This document shows positions 55,041-63,339 of a stretch of DNA of 64,000 bases, in pieces. This DNA comes from Bryobacterales bacterium (GTDB taxonomy: Bacteria > Acidobacteriota > Terriglobia > Bryobacterales > Bryobacteraceae), in assembly GCA_016789745.1 (NCBI GenBank), contig JAEUQF010000217.1:1-64000 (forward strand), written 5' to 3'. Each line of letters opens with the position of its first letter. Position 1 is the first letter of the stretch. The notes under the pieces are model-generated. The model saw only the letters and a list, made by a program, of their open reading frames with translations. It was not told the DNA's origin and did not search any database. Both the position numbers and the translations under genes were made by a program.

Positions 55041-55934
55041 TCAGTGGAGGCGGGTGGCCAGGAAAATGACCGTGCGCACAACGACATACGTAACGATGAG
55101 CAGCAACACTATCTGGTGGCGCTGCATCTGACGGCCGAGCAGTTCCAGCCAGGTTTCGCGGTGCGCGGAGACGGCCAAGCCGTCCAGGTAATTGAGGACG
55201 TCGGCGGCAAGTTCCTTCGCGCACGGATAGCGGTCGGCGGGGCTAGGGCTGACAGCCTTCGTTACGATTGCCGAAAGCGGCTTAGGGGCGGCGTCGCCGG
55301 CTAGGCCATCGAGGATGCGGCCGAGGGAGAAAACGTCGGCCCGTGGATCGGCAGCAGCACCGGCGACAGCCTGCTCAGGAGCACGGTAGGCGGGCGTGCC
55401 GACGATGTGAGGCTCGGTTTCACCGGCAGGCTTGGCGAGTCCCCAGTCCATGACGAAGCACTCGCCGAAGCTGCCCACCATGATGTTGGCCGGCTTGAGA
55501 TCGCGATGGGTCAGGCCGCAGGCGTGGACATAGGCGATTGCTTCACAGAGCCTTTCAAAGATGCGCAGGCGCTCCTGCAGGGTATGCGGGCCGGTCGCCC
55601 AATGATCCAGGCGCTGCCCTTCTACGAACTTCATGGTGTAGAAGAGGCGGCCATCGGCGGCCGTGCCCAGGTCGTAAACAGGAACGATATTGGGGTGTTC
55701 CAGGCGGGCCAGCGTACGGGCTTCCTGGCGAAGCCGCTCGCGAAGCGCCGCATCGACATCGTCAAGATGAAAGACCTTGAGGGCCACCGTACGGCCCAGG
55801 TCGCGGTCTTCGGCGAGATAGACGACGCCCATGCCGCCGCGGCCAAGTTCTCGCATCAGAGTATAACGCCCGCCCCCCAGATCCGGCAGCGCGGCCACTT
55901 GGCGCAGGCGGGTGAGGGCTCGATCTCCTAGCAT
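55041..55934 (-). CDS. membrane-anchored Ser/Thr protein kinase
   Basis: This is a 297-residue protein. A complete Hanks-type kinase domain is seen: glycine loop G-R-G-G-M-G-V-V-Y near 30, Lys in V-A-L-K-V-F, catalytic H-R-D-L-K-P-A-N, M-D-W-G-L-A in place of DFG (Asp kept), and Y-R-A-P-E-Q. One C-terminal membrane segment (I-V-L-L-L-I-V-T-Y-V-V-V-R-T-V-I) follows, with almost nothing outside. Its start overlaps the ECF sigma gene stop by 7 bases. Confidence 0.9.
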   Translation of the reverse strand: MLGDRALTRLRQVAALPDLGGGRYTLMRELGRGGMGVVYLAEDRDLGRTVALKVFHLDDVDAALRERLRQEARTLARLEHPNIVPVYDLGTAADGRLFYTMKFVEGQRLDHWATGPHTLQERLRIFERLCEAIAYVHACGLTHRDLKPANIMVGSFGECFVMDWGLAKPAGETEPHIVGTPAYRAPEQAVAGAAADPRADVFSLGRILDGLAGDAAPKPLSAIVTKAVSPSPADRYPCAKELAADVLNYLDGLAVSAHRETWLELLGRQMQRHQIVLLLIVTYVVVRTVIFLATRLH

Positions 55935-56680
55935 GGAGGCAGGTTGCCGAGAAGCGCGCGGGCCTCGCGTTGGAACTCGTCCCGTGAGCCGCTGACGGCG
56001 CGGATCTGTTCGAGAACGATGGCGCGGAAGCGGCGCCGTGCCCAGCCAAGGTGATTGGTGATGGTGGTGACGGGCAGGCCGGACTGTTCGGCCAGTTGCT
56101 GATAGCTGTCCGCCGACTGTTCCAGGTCGTAGCGTTCGAAGAGTTGGAAGCGGTCGAGGCGGCCGGATTCGGCGGCTTCGGCGCGAAGGCAATCAACGGC
56201 GGTGGAGAACAGGTGCCGGACCCATTCCTGGTGGAAGAACTCTTCGCCATTCAGACCGCCGGCGACGGGCAATTCCTGGAGTTCGCCCTCGGCATTGGCA
56301 AAATCCAGTCCAGTGAACTGGACGCGGCCGCCTCTTTTCACAGCCTGGGCGGCGACGTTGCGATTGGCCACCCAGGCATCCAGGCAGGTGCGGAGGTAGG
56401 TGCGGAAGCTGGCCTTGGAGGAATCGAAGTTTTCGAGATAACCTTTATCGAGGGCCTGCAGGAAGAAGCCCTGGGTGAGGTCCTTGGCGTCTTCATTGTC
56501 CTTATTCCACTTGCGGCGGATGTATTTGTAGGCAGGTTTCCAGTAGCTGGCCAAGATGGCATTGAAGGCGTGGCGGCGGGTCTCCGGATCGCCGCTGGCC
56601 ACCTGTTCGACGGCCGAATAGTGGGTGTCGGGGAAGCGATCGGAAGGGCCGCCGATGGCGGTGTCCTTCTCATAAGGCAT
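55928..56680 (-). CDS. ECF-type sigma-70 factor paired with the kinase
   Basis: This is a 250-residue protein. Region 2 (about 35-90: Y-W-K-P-A-Y-K-Y-I-R-R-K-W, D-A-K-D-L-T-Q-G-F-F) and region 4 (about 195-235: Y-Q-Q-L-A-E-Q-S-G-L-P-V-T-T-I-T-N-H-L) are visible. It is the long group of ECF factors that lack an anti-sigma factor and lie next to Ser/Thr kinases in Planctomycetota and Acidobacteriota; phosphorylation is the expected control. The frame is open far upstream, but the ATG at 56680 is the natural start. Confidence 0.88.
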   Translation of the reverse strand: MPYEKDTAIGGPSDRFPDTHYSAVEQVASGDPETRRHAFNAILASYWKPAYKYIRRKWNKDNEDAKDLTQGFFLQALDKGYLENFDSSKASFRTYLRTCLDAWVANRNVAAQAVKRGGRVQFTGLDFANAEGELQELPVAGGLNGEEFFHQEWVRHLFSTAVDCLRAEAAESGRLDRFQLFERYDLEQSADSYQQLAEQSGLPVTTITNHLGWARRRFRAIVLEQIRAVSGSRDEFQREARALLGNLPPC

Positions 56681-56710
56681 GACGCCCCTATCTTGCCATA
56701 CAATCCAGGG

Positions 56711-58480
56711 ATGCGACCGTTGCTCGTTCTGCTGCTGACGCAAGTGCTGGGAGCGGAGGTAAAGTTCCCCGCCGCCTACCCGCCCACCAATGACATCGCT
56801 ATCGACAACCTGGTACCGGTGAAGATGCGCGATGGAGTGAACCTGTATGCCGATGTGTATCGCCCCGCGAAGCCCGGCAAGTATCCGGTGATTGTGTGCC
56901 GCACGCCCTACAGCACGGAGCGGTATCCGAACGCGTATGCGGCTGCGGTGTACTTCGCACAACGTGGCTTCGTCTATGTTTACCAGGATGTGCGCGGGCG
57001 GCATGAGAGCGAAGGCAAGTGGGAGCCGTTCCGGAACGACATCGAGGATGGCTACGACACGATTGAGTGGGCCGCGGCGCAGGCGTGGTCGAACGGTAAG
57101 GTGGGTATGGACGGCGGGTCCTATCTGGGCCATGTGCAGTGGCGGGCCGCGATGGCGAAGCCGCCGCACCTGGTGGCGATTGTGCCTCGCGTGGCCTCGG
57201 TGAGCCTCTATCACGACTGGATCACGCTGAATGGCGGCTGGCGGCTGTCGTTCAATTTCGGCTGGGGTCCCGTGCGCCAGGAATCCCGCATCATGCAGAA
57301 CACCGGACCGCACACGTTGAGCGGGGTGAACGGCATCAGCTTCGAAAAAATGCAGTGGCATCTGCCCTTGTACGATATGCAAGCGCTGGCCGGACGCAAC
57401 GCGCAGTTCTATCGCGATTGGATTGAGCATCCGGACTATGACGCCTATTGGAAGAAGATCAATGCCGAAGAGGTCTTCGACCAGATCAACGTGCCGGTGT
57501 ACACGATGGGCGGCTGGTTCGACATCTTCAGCCAGGGGACGCTGCGCGGCTACGCGGGCATGTCGAAGCGCGGGCCGACGGAGGCGGTGCGGAAGAAGAG
57601 CCGCATGCTGATTGGGCCGTGGGGCCACGGGTCGTCACAGAAGTTCGGGGAGATCGACTTCGGCCCGCATGCGCATGTCGACGAAAACGCGGCCGCGTTG
57701 CGCTTCTTCGATTACTGGCTGAAGGGCAAGGATGACGGCATCGACAAGGAGCCGCCGGTGACGCTGTTCGTGATGGGCAAGGGCATCTGGCGCCAGGAGA
57801 ACGAATACCCGCTGGCGCGCACGCAGTACAAGAAGATGTACTTCCACAGCGGCGGCAACGCGAATACGCGTTTCGGCGACGGCAAGCTGAGCTGGGATGC
57901 GCCGGCGGCGAACGCGAAGGCCGATACGTACCGCTATGACCCGGCGAATCCCGTGCCCAGCGTCGGTGGCAACAATTGCTGCGGTACGCCTACGCCGGCA
58001 GGCCCGATGGACCAACGAGTGATTGAGAAACGCAGCGACGTGTTGGTGTACACGTCGGAGGTTCTGGAGAAGGATATCGAAGTGACGGGGCCGGTGAAGG
58101 TGGTGCTGCATGCCAGTTCTGACAGTTTGGATACGGACTTCGTCGCCAAGCTGGTGGACGTGTTTCCCGATGGACGAGCCATTTCCGTTGCGGAAGGGAT
58201 CATGCGGGCGCGGTATCGCCAGGGCACGGACAAGCCGGCGCTGTTGAAGCCAGGCGAGGTGTATGAGTTTACGATCGACATGGTGGGTACGAGCAATGCG
58301 TTCCTGAAGGGGCACCGGTTGCAGGTGGACGTGACCAGCAGCCACTTCCCGCAGTTTGATCGCAACCCGAATACGGGGGAGACGTTTGGGAGGTCGACGA
58401 AGGTGAAGGTGGCGACCAACACGGTGCATCATGCCGGGGCGCGGGCTTCGCATATTGTGCTGCCGGTGATTCCGGAGTAA
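56711..58480 (+). CDS. exported CocE/NonD-family hydrolase
   Basis: This is a 589-residue protein with a short signal peptide (about 1-15, L-L-V-L-L-L-T-Q-V-L-G-A). An X-Pro dipeptidyl-peptidase S15 type alpha/beta-hydrolase includes the nucleophile elbow G-G-S-Y-L-G (Ser137), Asp in G-W-F-D-I-F, and His in G-P-W-G-H-G. A C-terminal jelly-roll (about 430-585) completes the CocE layout. It cleaves acyl or peptide esters such as beta-lactam or cocaine-type substrates in known members. TACAAT ends 6 bases before the ATG, suggesting a leaderless mRNA. Confidence 0.9.
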   Translation: MRPLLVLLLTQVLGAEVKFPAAYPPTNDIAIDNLVPVKMRDGVNLYADVYRPAKPGKYPVIVCRTPYSTERYPNAYAAAVYFAQRGFVYVYQDVRGRHESEGKWEPFRNDIEDGYDTIEWAAAQAWSNGKVGMDGGSYLGHVQWRAAMAKPPHLVAIVPRVASVSLYHDWITLNGGWRLSFNFGWGPVRQESRIMQNTGPHTLSGVNGISFEKMQWHLPLYDMQALAGRNAQFYRDWIEHPDYDAYWKKINAEEVFDQINVPVYTMGGWFDIFSQGTLRGYAGMSKRGPTEAVRKKSRMLIGPWGHGSSQKFGEIDFGPHAHVDENAAALRFFDYWLKGKDDGIDKEPPVTLFVMGKGIWRQENEYPLARTQYKKMYFHSGGNANTRFGDGKLSWDAPAANAKADTYRYDPANPVPSVGGNNCCGTPTPAGPMDQRVIEKRSDVLVYTSEVLEKDIEVTGPVKVVLHASSDSLDTDFVAKLVDVFPDGRAISVAEGIMRARYRQGTDKPALLKPGEVYEFTIDMVGTSNAFLKGHRLQVDVTSSHFPQFDRNPNTGETFGRSTKVKVATNTVHHAGARASHIVLPVIPE

Positions 58481-58602
58481 CAGGACGTAAGGCCTTCGAA
58501 GTCATGATTGTTCAGAGTTTGGAATAACTCCTCAGGCGCACGCAAACCTCTTTCGCGGCAAAATGGCCCATCGCGAAACCAAACTTCTCGGAGCAGCAGA
58601 GC

Positions 58603-59383
58603 GTGCACCTACAACAGATCTCATTGCAAGCGGTCCCCGCCCGGCTGGCGGTTCTCTTTTTTTGTTGCCGTGGCCTCAGGACAGCCCGCGACGGTCTTCA
58701 CGGACGGCACATTCACGCCCGCCGACTGGCAGTCCGCCACCTTTGTGGCCCAAGGCACCACTTCGATGGCGTTCGACCAGGTAGCGGCGGGGAACCCGGA
58801 GCCCGGCCGCCGGATGACGTTCTCTGTCACTTCGGTGGACGCCGGAGCGACCGTGATCAACCGCAGCGGTGCGGTGAATGTAGTCTTCAGCTATGACCCG
58901 AGCGTACAGGGAGCAATTCAGGGAATTGTCGTGTCGTTTGACCTTGCGGTCTTGACCAGCACTTTCCCGGGAGCCCGGTCCGGCGGTTACACGCCGATGC
59001 TGGTGCAGGGCGGCATTGCCTATGCTATGTCCGGCGGGGCGAGCGCCGGTAGCACTGCCTGGGTGGGGTTCACACGGAGTAGCACGGATGCGTCGCAGTG
59101 GGTGGGTGGTGGATTTAACCCCGATTTTTCCGCCAGTGGCGGGGTGATCCGGTTCGGATACCAAACCACCTTCACCCTCAGCTGTGATCTGCAGGTAAAC
59201 TGCGGGCCGGCAACCGTGACAAGCGCTCTGGACAACTACCGGGTGGCGATCGAGAGCGTGCCCGTTACCAACGCGGGGATTCCGGAACCGTCCACGTTGG
59301 CGCTCAGCGGGGGCGCGCTTCTGTTGGTTGCCGTCGGAAGCGGCAGACGCTCCGCTAGCCCGACCGACCGCACCACTTCGTGA
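58603..59383 (+). CDS. PEP-CTERM sorting-domain protein, frameshifted in a T7 tract
   Basis: A GTG at 58603 with GGAG 9 bases upstream opens the signal peptide H-L-Q-Q-I-S-L-Q-A-V-P-A-R-L-A-V-L-F-F. After a run of seven T (58657-58663), the rest of the protein is in the next frame, starting V-A-V-A-S-G-Q-P-A-T. With six T it would be one protein of about 259 residues. It is beta-rich with no enzyme motif and ends with the PEP-CTERM signal I-P-E-P-S-T-L-A-L-S-G, a hydrophobic segment and R-R-S. Exosortase-dependent anchoring is expected; none is encoded here. Confidence 0.7.
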
Positions 59384-59473
59384 AAGCGAGCGATTGTCTG
59401 TAGCGGGGCGAAGGCCGGGTCTACGGCGACATAGATGAGAGAGTAAGGCCTGGCCTTGACAGCCGCTTCCAGT

Positions 59474-60787
59474 TCAGCCAATGCATTCTCGTAGTCGCCG
59501 ATCCAGGCAAACCAGATGGCTCGATTGTAGCGGTGGAACCCGCAGGGGCACCCCGTCGCGCACTTCATGGATCCAGGCCCGCGCCACGCCCGCACGCCCC
59601 TGCCGTTCCAGGATGGGGAAGTATTGGTCGCGAAACGCCTGCGCCGCAATCTCCGGGGCCCCCGCCCAGGCGGTGACTTCGAAGGCGCGTTCGCCGATGG
59701 CGCCGGCGTCTTCGCCCAGTTGCTGGTGGCTGCGGTACATCCAATAATGCGCCGGCTGAAAGGCCCGGTTGAGCGCCACGGCCTTTTCCGCCTCCTGAAT
59801 CGCCTCCCGGTAGCGGCCCTGCAGATAAAGAACGGACGCAACCGTGGAGTGGGTTCTTGGCTCGGCCGGCGCCACCAGCGCAGCCTTTTGCGCCTGCTCC
59901 AGAGCCTCGGCCAGCCGCCCTTGCACGGCCAGCCACTCCGCATACCAGATGCGCCAGTAAACCTGTGTGCCGTCGGCCTGCACCGCGCCGGCAAGGTGGT
60001 GGCCTGCCTCCTCCCACTTCCATCCGCGCGTTCCCAGCACATAACCCAACACCGCGCGGCATTCGTTGCAGGCGGCGTCGCCTTGCAGCGCCAGACGCGC
60101 CAACTGAATCGACACTTCAAATGACGACCGGCCGAGTCGCGCCGCCGACTCCGCCAACGCCGCCTGTGCCGGCGGGTAGTCTGGTATCGTGCCGAGCGCC
60201 TCCTGGATCAGTTCCACCGCCCGGTCCCCGTCCTTCAGATTCGACTGCCGCAGCAACTTCCGCGCCTGGTCCAGCAGCGCATCGGCGCCCTCTATCCTGG
60301 CCATTCGACGGTGTGCAAACAACCCGCCCGACAAGACCGTGACCAGCAGGAGCAACGCGGCCGCAAAACCGCACCAGCGATGCCGGCGCGGCGAGCCAGG
60401 GGCTGCGGCGAGCGCCAACGGCTCGGGCGCGGACTGCGGCTCCGGCTCCTCCGCTTCCACCTCCTCCACGGCTACCGTAAGCCGGTATCCCAGCCGGGCG
60501 ACGGTCTCAATGTAGCTGCCCCCATCCGGCGCCGGATCAAGCGCCTTTCGCAGGGCCATGATGCAGCGAGGCAGGTTGGAGTCTTCCACCAGCGCACCGC
60601 CCCAGATCTGGCGCTGCAGATCCTCCTTCGCAACGACTTCGCCACCGGCTTCAATGAGGACGCTCAGACATTCGGCCACTCGCCAGGTAAGCTTGGCAGG
60701 CTCGCCGCGCACCCACAGGCGCCGCTCGGCGCGATCCCACCTGGCGTCCCCGAACCGGACGCTCCGCCTAGTGTCCGCATTTGCCAT
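59474..60787 (-). CDS. winged-helix/TPR membrane regulator (CadC-like), C-terminus frameshifted
   Basis: The first 110 residues are an OmpR/CadC-type winged helix (L-T-W-R-V-A-E-C-L-S-V-L-I, L-P-R-C-I-M-A-L-R-K-A-L). A membrane segment (about 147-165) and TPR repeats follow (170 onward, for example Y-R-E-A-I-Q-E-A-E-K-A-V-A-L-N). Near 59545 the frame is lost: I-H-E-V-R-D-G-V-P should go on as C-G-F-H-R-Y-N-R-A-I-W-F and A-L-A-E-L-E-A-A-V, one frame away. Four G at 59545-59548 instead of three explain it. The repaired frame runs to a TAG at 59236, overlapping the PEP-CTERM gene. Confidence 0.75.
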   Translation of the reverse strand: MANADTRRSVRFGDARWDRAERRLWVRGEPAKLTWRVAECLSVLIEAGGEVVAKEDLQRQIWGGALVEDSNLPRCIMALRKALDPAPDGGSYIETVARLGYRLTVAVEEVEAEEPEPQSAPEPLALAAAPGSPRRHRWCGFAAALLLLVTVLSGGLFAHRRMARIEGADALLDQARKLLRQSNLKDGDRAVELIQEALGTIPDYPPAQAALAESAARLGRSSFEVSIQLARLALQGDAACNECRAVLGYVLGTRGWKWEEAGHHLAGAVQADGTQVYWRIWYAEWLAVQGRLAEALEQAQKAALVAPAEPRTHSTVASVLYLQGRYREAIQEAEKAVALNRAFQPAHYWMYRSHQQLGEDAGAIGERAFEVTAWAGAPEIAAQAFRDQYFPILERQGRAGVARAWIHEVRDGVPLRVPPLQSSHLVCLDRRLRECIG

Positions 60788-60847
60788 AACCCCTCTCCTC
60801 CGGGACGATTCAGGCGCTATTGTACAGGAACACGCGGCTTGCTTTGC

Positions 60848-60876
60848 TTGTCTTGCCGGTGATTCGTCGGTAACGT
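60848..60876 (+). promoter_or_regulatory. possible sigma70 promoter of the PhyH-like gene
   Basis: TTGTCT at 60848-60853 and TAACGT at 60871-60876 are 17 bases apart and lie just upstream of the ATG at 60890. Confidence 0.3.
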
Positions 60877-60889
60877 AGTTTCTTAGCAA

Positions 60890-61762
60890 ATGCCGGGTTG
60901 GACGCTCTACGACGCCGGTTCCGCGCCACCGCATCCCAAGTGGATCCATGCGCGGGATCGCTACCAGTTCGCCACTAATGGGTACATGGTGATCCGGAAC
61001 GTGATCCCCGAAAGCCTTGTGGCGAACGCTGTTCGCGACATAGCGGATTTCGTGGGAGCGGATCTGGCTGATAGCGGCACCTGGTATCGGGCTCCGGCGG
61101 TACTGGATGGGGTGGTCCCGATGCACCATGCGCAGTCGTTTTGGGAGATACGGCAGCATCCCAACCTGTACCAGGTCTTCTCCGAGCACTTCGGAACCGG
61201 CAGATTGAGGGTGGATATAAACCGTTGCATGTTCCGGCCACCGGTCCATCCTAAGCATCCGACGCGCAGCCTGGGCGACATCCACTGGGATACGGATCCC
61301 CAAGCGGACGAGGAGCCCACGCTACAGGCGGTTGTTCTCCTCAGTCCGATTGGCAACGACCGGGGTGGCTTTCAATGCATTCCAGAGATCTACCGCAATC
61401 TCAGGACCTGGCTCAAGGAGAACCTCCGGACCGATGAGGTGTTCGACTTCCGGCATGCGGCCCTGCGCCACCCTGGCACCATCCAGGTGGAAGCCAACGC
61501 CGGCGACATTATCATATGGTCGACGAAGCTGCCGCATGGGTCGGCGGTGAACCGGTCGAGCCAGCCCAGGATGGCGATGTTTGTGACGCTGCAGCCGCCG
61601 CAGGATTCACAAGCGCTTCGCGATCAGATAAAGGAGCTATGGCTCACCAAGCGCGCCCCGGAGCATTGGCGCGATCTGCCAAGCCAACTCGATCCGGAGC
61701 CTGGACCACCCGCCGAACTGACGGAATTGGGCCGGAAACTATTGGGACTTCACCCATGGTGA
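60890..61762 (+). CDS. PhyH-family Fe(II)/2-oxoglutarate dioxygenase
   Basis: This is a 290-residue cytosolic protein. The iron triad is H-W-D-T-D (His132, Asp134) and a distal His216 in L-P-H-G-S-A-V-N, with a following Arg in S-Q-P-R as 2-oxoglutarate ligand candidate. It belongs to the phytanoyl-CoA dioxygenase superfamily; hydroxylation of an unknown substrate is predicted. The stop overlaps the next gene start, so it is coupled with the lipoprotein. Confidence 0.87.
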   Translation: MPGWTLYDAGSAPPHPKWIHARDRYQFATNGYMVIRNVIPESLVANAVRDIADFVGADLADSGTWYRAPAVLDGVVPMHHAQSFWEIRQHPNLYQVFSEHFGTGRLRVDINRCMFRPPVHPKHPTRSLGDIHWDTDPQADEEPTLQAVVLLSPIGNDRGGFQCIPEIYRNLRTWLKENLRTDEVFDFRHAALRHPGTIQVEANAGDIIIWSTKLPHGSAVNRSSQPRMAMFVTLQPPQDSQALRDQIKELWLTKRAPEHWRDLPSQLDPEPGPPAELTELGRKLLGLHPW

Positions 61763-62667
61763 GATCGGCGAGGCCCCAAAGGGTGTTCTGTAGTTTTCTC
61801 CGTTCGATAACGAGTTGCGTGCTCAGTCTGATGCTCCTTGCCTGCAGCCAGAAGAGCAGCCTAACGTCCATTGAGCCACCACCGTCCCCACCCCCGCCCG
61901 TCAAGAAAGAGGAAAAGCCGGCGACGCCGCAACGCATCCGCGTCGGCAGCAACGTGCAGGCGGCCTATCAGGGACCGGCGGCGCAATGGGTTGGCCAAGG
62001 CGCTGCTCTTTCCGACGCACAGATCGCAGAACTCCAGCAGGCGCTGGCTAAGAATCCGGAGGATGTTTGCGCCCGGGCTTACCTGATCGCATTCGGCCGA
62101 GACTACGTCCAGGACATCACGGACCACAAGGTTTGGATGATTGCGCACCATCCGGAATGGGATGGGTTCTTAACAGCATACTTCTCCGGCGCCAGTCGGC
62201 CGGAGGACCGTGAACGCTTCGAGCAGGCTTGGCGCAAGCACATAGGCCCGGACCAGCAGAACGCCCATGTGTTGCATCACGCCGCGGTCTTCTTCAAGCT
62301 GCACGAGCCGGAGTTGGCGGAGGCGTTGCTGGAGCGGGCGATCCGTGCCGGTACTGATACGCCGTTACACCTTGAGGGGTTGGGCCAATTGTATGGATGG
62401 GCCGCTCGGCGTCGACGGGAGAACGCAGCATTTGCCGACTACGCGAGATCCAAGCTGATTGCTGCGACGGACCCGTTCGTCCTGGCGGGCGCCTCCTTTG
62501 AGATTGGCGCTCATAACGGGAAAGCGATGTACGGCGGTGAGTTAGGCGCGGCGCTCCGGGCAAGGATCCGTGAGTTGCGCATTTCCGAACTCCCGAGGCT
62601 TCCCTCGCACTTTACAGAGTACGACCAATTCAAGTGCCCGTTTATGCCGCGCTTACGCGCTCGATGA
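61756..62667 (+). CDS. TPR-like lipoprotein of unknown function
   Basis: This is a 303-residue product starting at an ATG that overlaps the PhyH stop. The lipoprotein signal ends S-L-M-L-L-A-C. A Pro-rich linker (P-P-P-S-P-P-P-P) leads to helical repeats (A-Q-I-A-E-L-Q-Q-A-L-A-K-N-P-E-D-V, H-E-P-E-L-A-E-A-L-L-E-R-A) of Sel1/TPR type. No family is recognised; it is likely a periplasmic protein-binding scaffold. Confidence 0.75.
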   Translation: MVRSARPQRVFCSFLRSITSCVLSLMLLACSQKSSLTSIEPPPSPPPPVKKEEKPATPQRIRVGSNVQAAYQGPAAQWVGQGAALSDAQIAELQQALAKNPEDVCARAYLIAFGRDYVQDITDHKVWMIAHHPEWDGFLTAYFSGASRPEDRERFEQAWRKHIGPDQQNAHVLHHAAVFFKLHEPELAEALLERAIRAGTDTPLHLEGLGQLYGWAARRRRENAAFADYARSKLIAATDPFVLAGASFEIGAHNGKAMYGGELGAALRARIRELRISELPRLPSHFTEYDQFKCPFMPRLRAR

Positions 62668-62678
62668 CTACGCCGCGG

Positions 62679-63287
62679 CTATTGCTGCAACGCCGGTGAA
62701 AAGAGCCGCGCCAAGCGCGTGAACACCGCCCGCAGAGCCTTCCAGATGAGTGGCAACAGGCAGGCGATGATAATGAGCAGCATCGCGACGACAGCCAAAG
62801 CGAGATAAGGATACTGCGCCGCCAGCACGACCAGCGACACGGCGAAGACGTCCTCGGCAACGGACATGCCCGCTTGCGTGACAGGTTCGCCGGTGCCGTG
62901 CGCCAGCAGGCGAACGCCCATCTTCGTGGCATGCGACGACAGCGCCACAGTGCCGCCTACCAGGCCGACCAACGTCTGTTCCAGCGGGCCAAGATTGGAG
63001 GTAGCCGCCAGCGCCATGGCGACTGCGCCCAGCGGCCGCACGAAGGTGTGAATGCCGTCCCACAACGCGCTGACTACGGGGATCTTGTCGGCGAAGAACT
63101 CCGCTAGGTACATCACGGTGGCGATGCCCAGCACGAGCGGATGGCCCAACACGCCAAGTTCCGGCGGCAGACCCTGCAGCAGGTGATAACGAATGCCCAG
63201 GCCCACCACCAGCACCGCGGCGTACAGGTTGACACCGGAGGCGAACGACAGGCCCAGCAAGCCGGATAAGGTTGACAGACTTTCCAT
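62679..63287 (-). CDS. DUF4126 family membrane protein
   Basis: This is a 202-residue protein with about five or six membrane segments (L-G-L-S-F-A-S-G-V-N-L-Y-A-A-V-L-V at the start, and L-A-L-A-V-V-A-M-L-L-I-I-I-A near the end). The inner motif A-D-K-I-P-V-V-S-A-L-W-D is typical of DUF4126. No function is known. It converges with the lipoprotein gene. Confidence 0.85.
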   Translation of the reverse strand: MESLSTLSGLLGLSFASGVNLYAAVLVVGLGIRYHLLQGLPPELGVLGHPLVLGIATVMYLAEFFADKIPVVSALWDGIHTFVRPLGAVAMALAATSNLGPLEQTLVGLVGGTVALSSHATKMGVRLLAHGTGEPVTQAGMSVAEDVFAVSLVVLAAQYPYLALAVVAMLLIIIACLLPLIWKALRAVFTRLARLFSPALQQ

Positions 63288-63339
63288 CGACGCGATACGC
63301 CCTCGCTAGGAATACGCGGACGGGGCGCGGTGGGTTCCG

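Noticed and set aside
56051..56710. N-terminal extension of the CocE-like hydrolase
   Set aside because: It is antisense to the ECF sigma gene; the signal peptide begins at the ATG at 56711.
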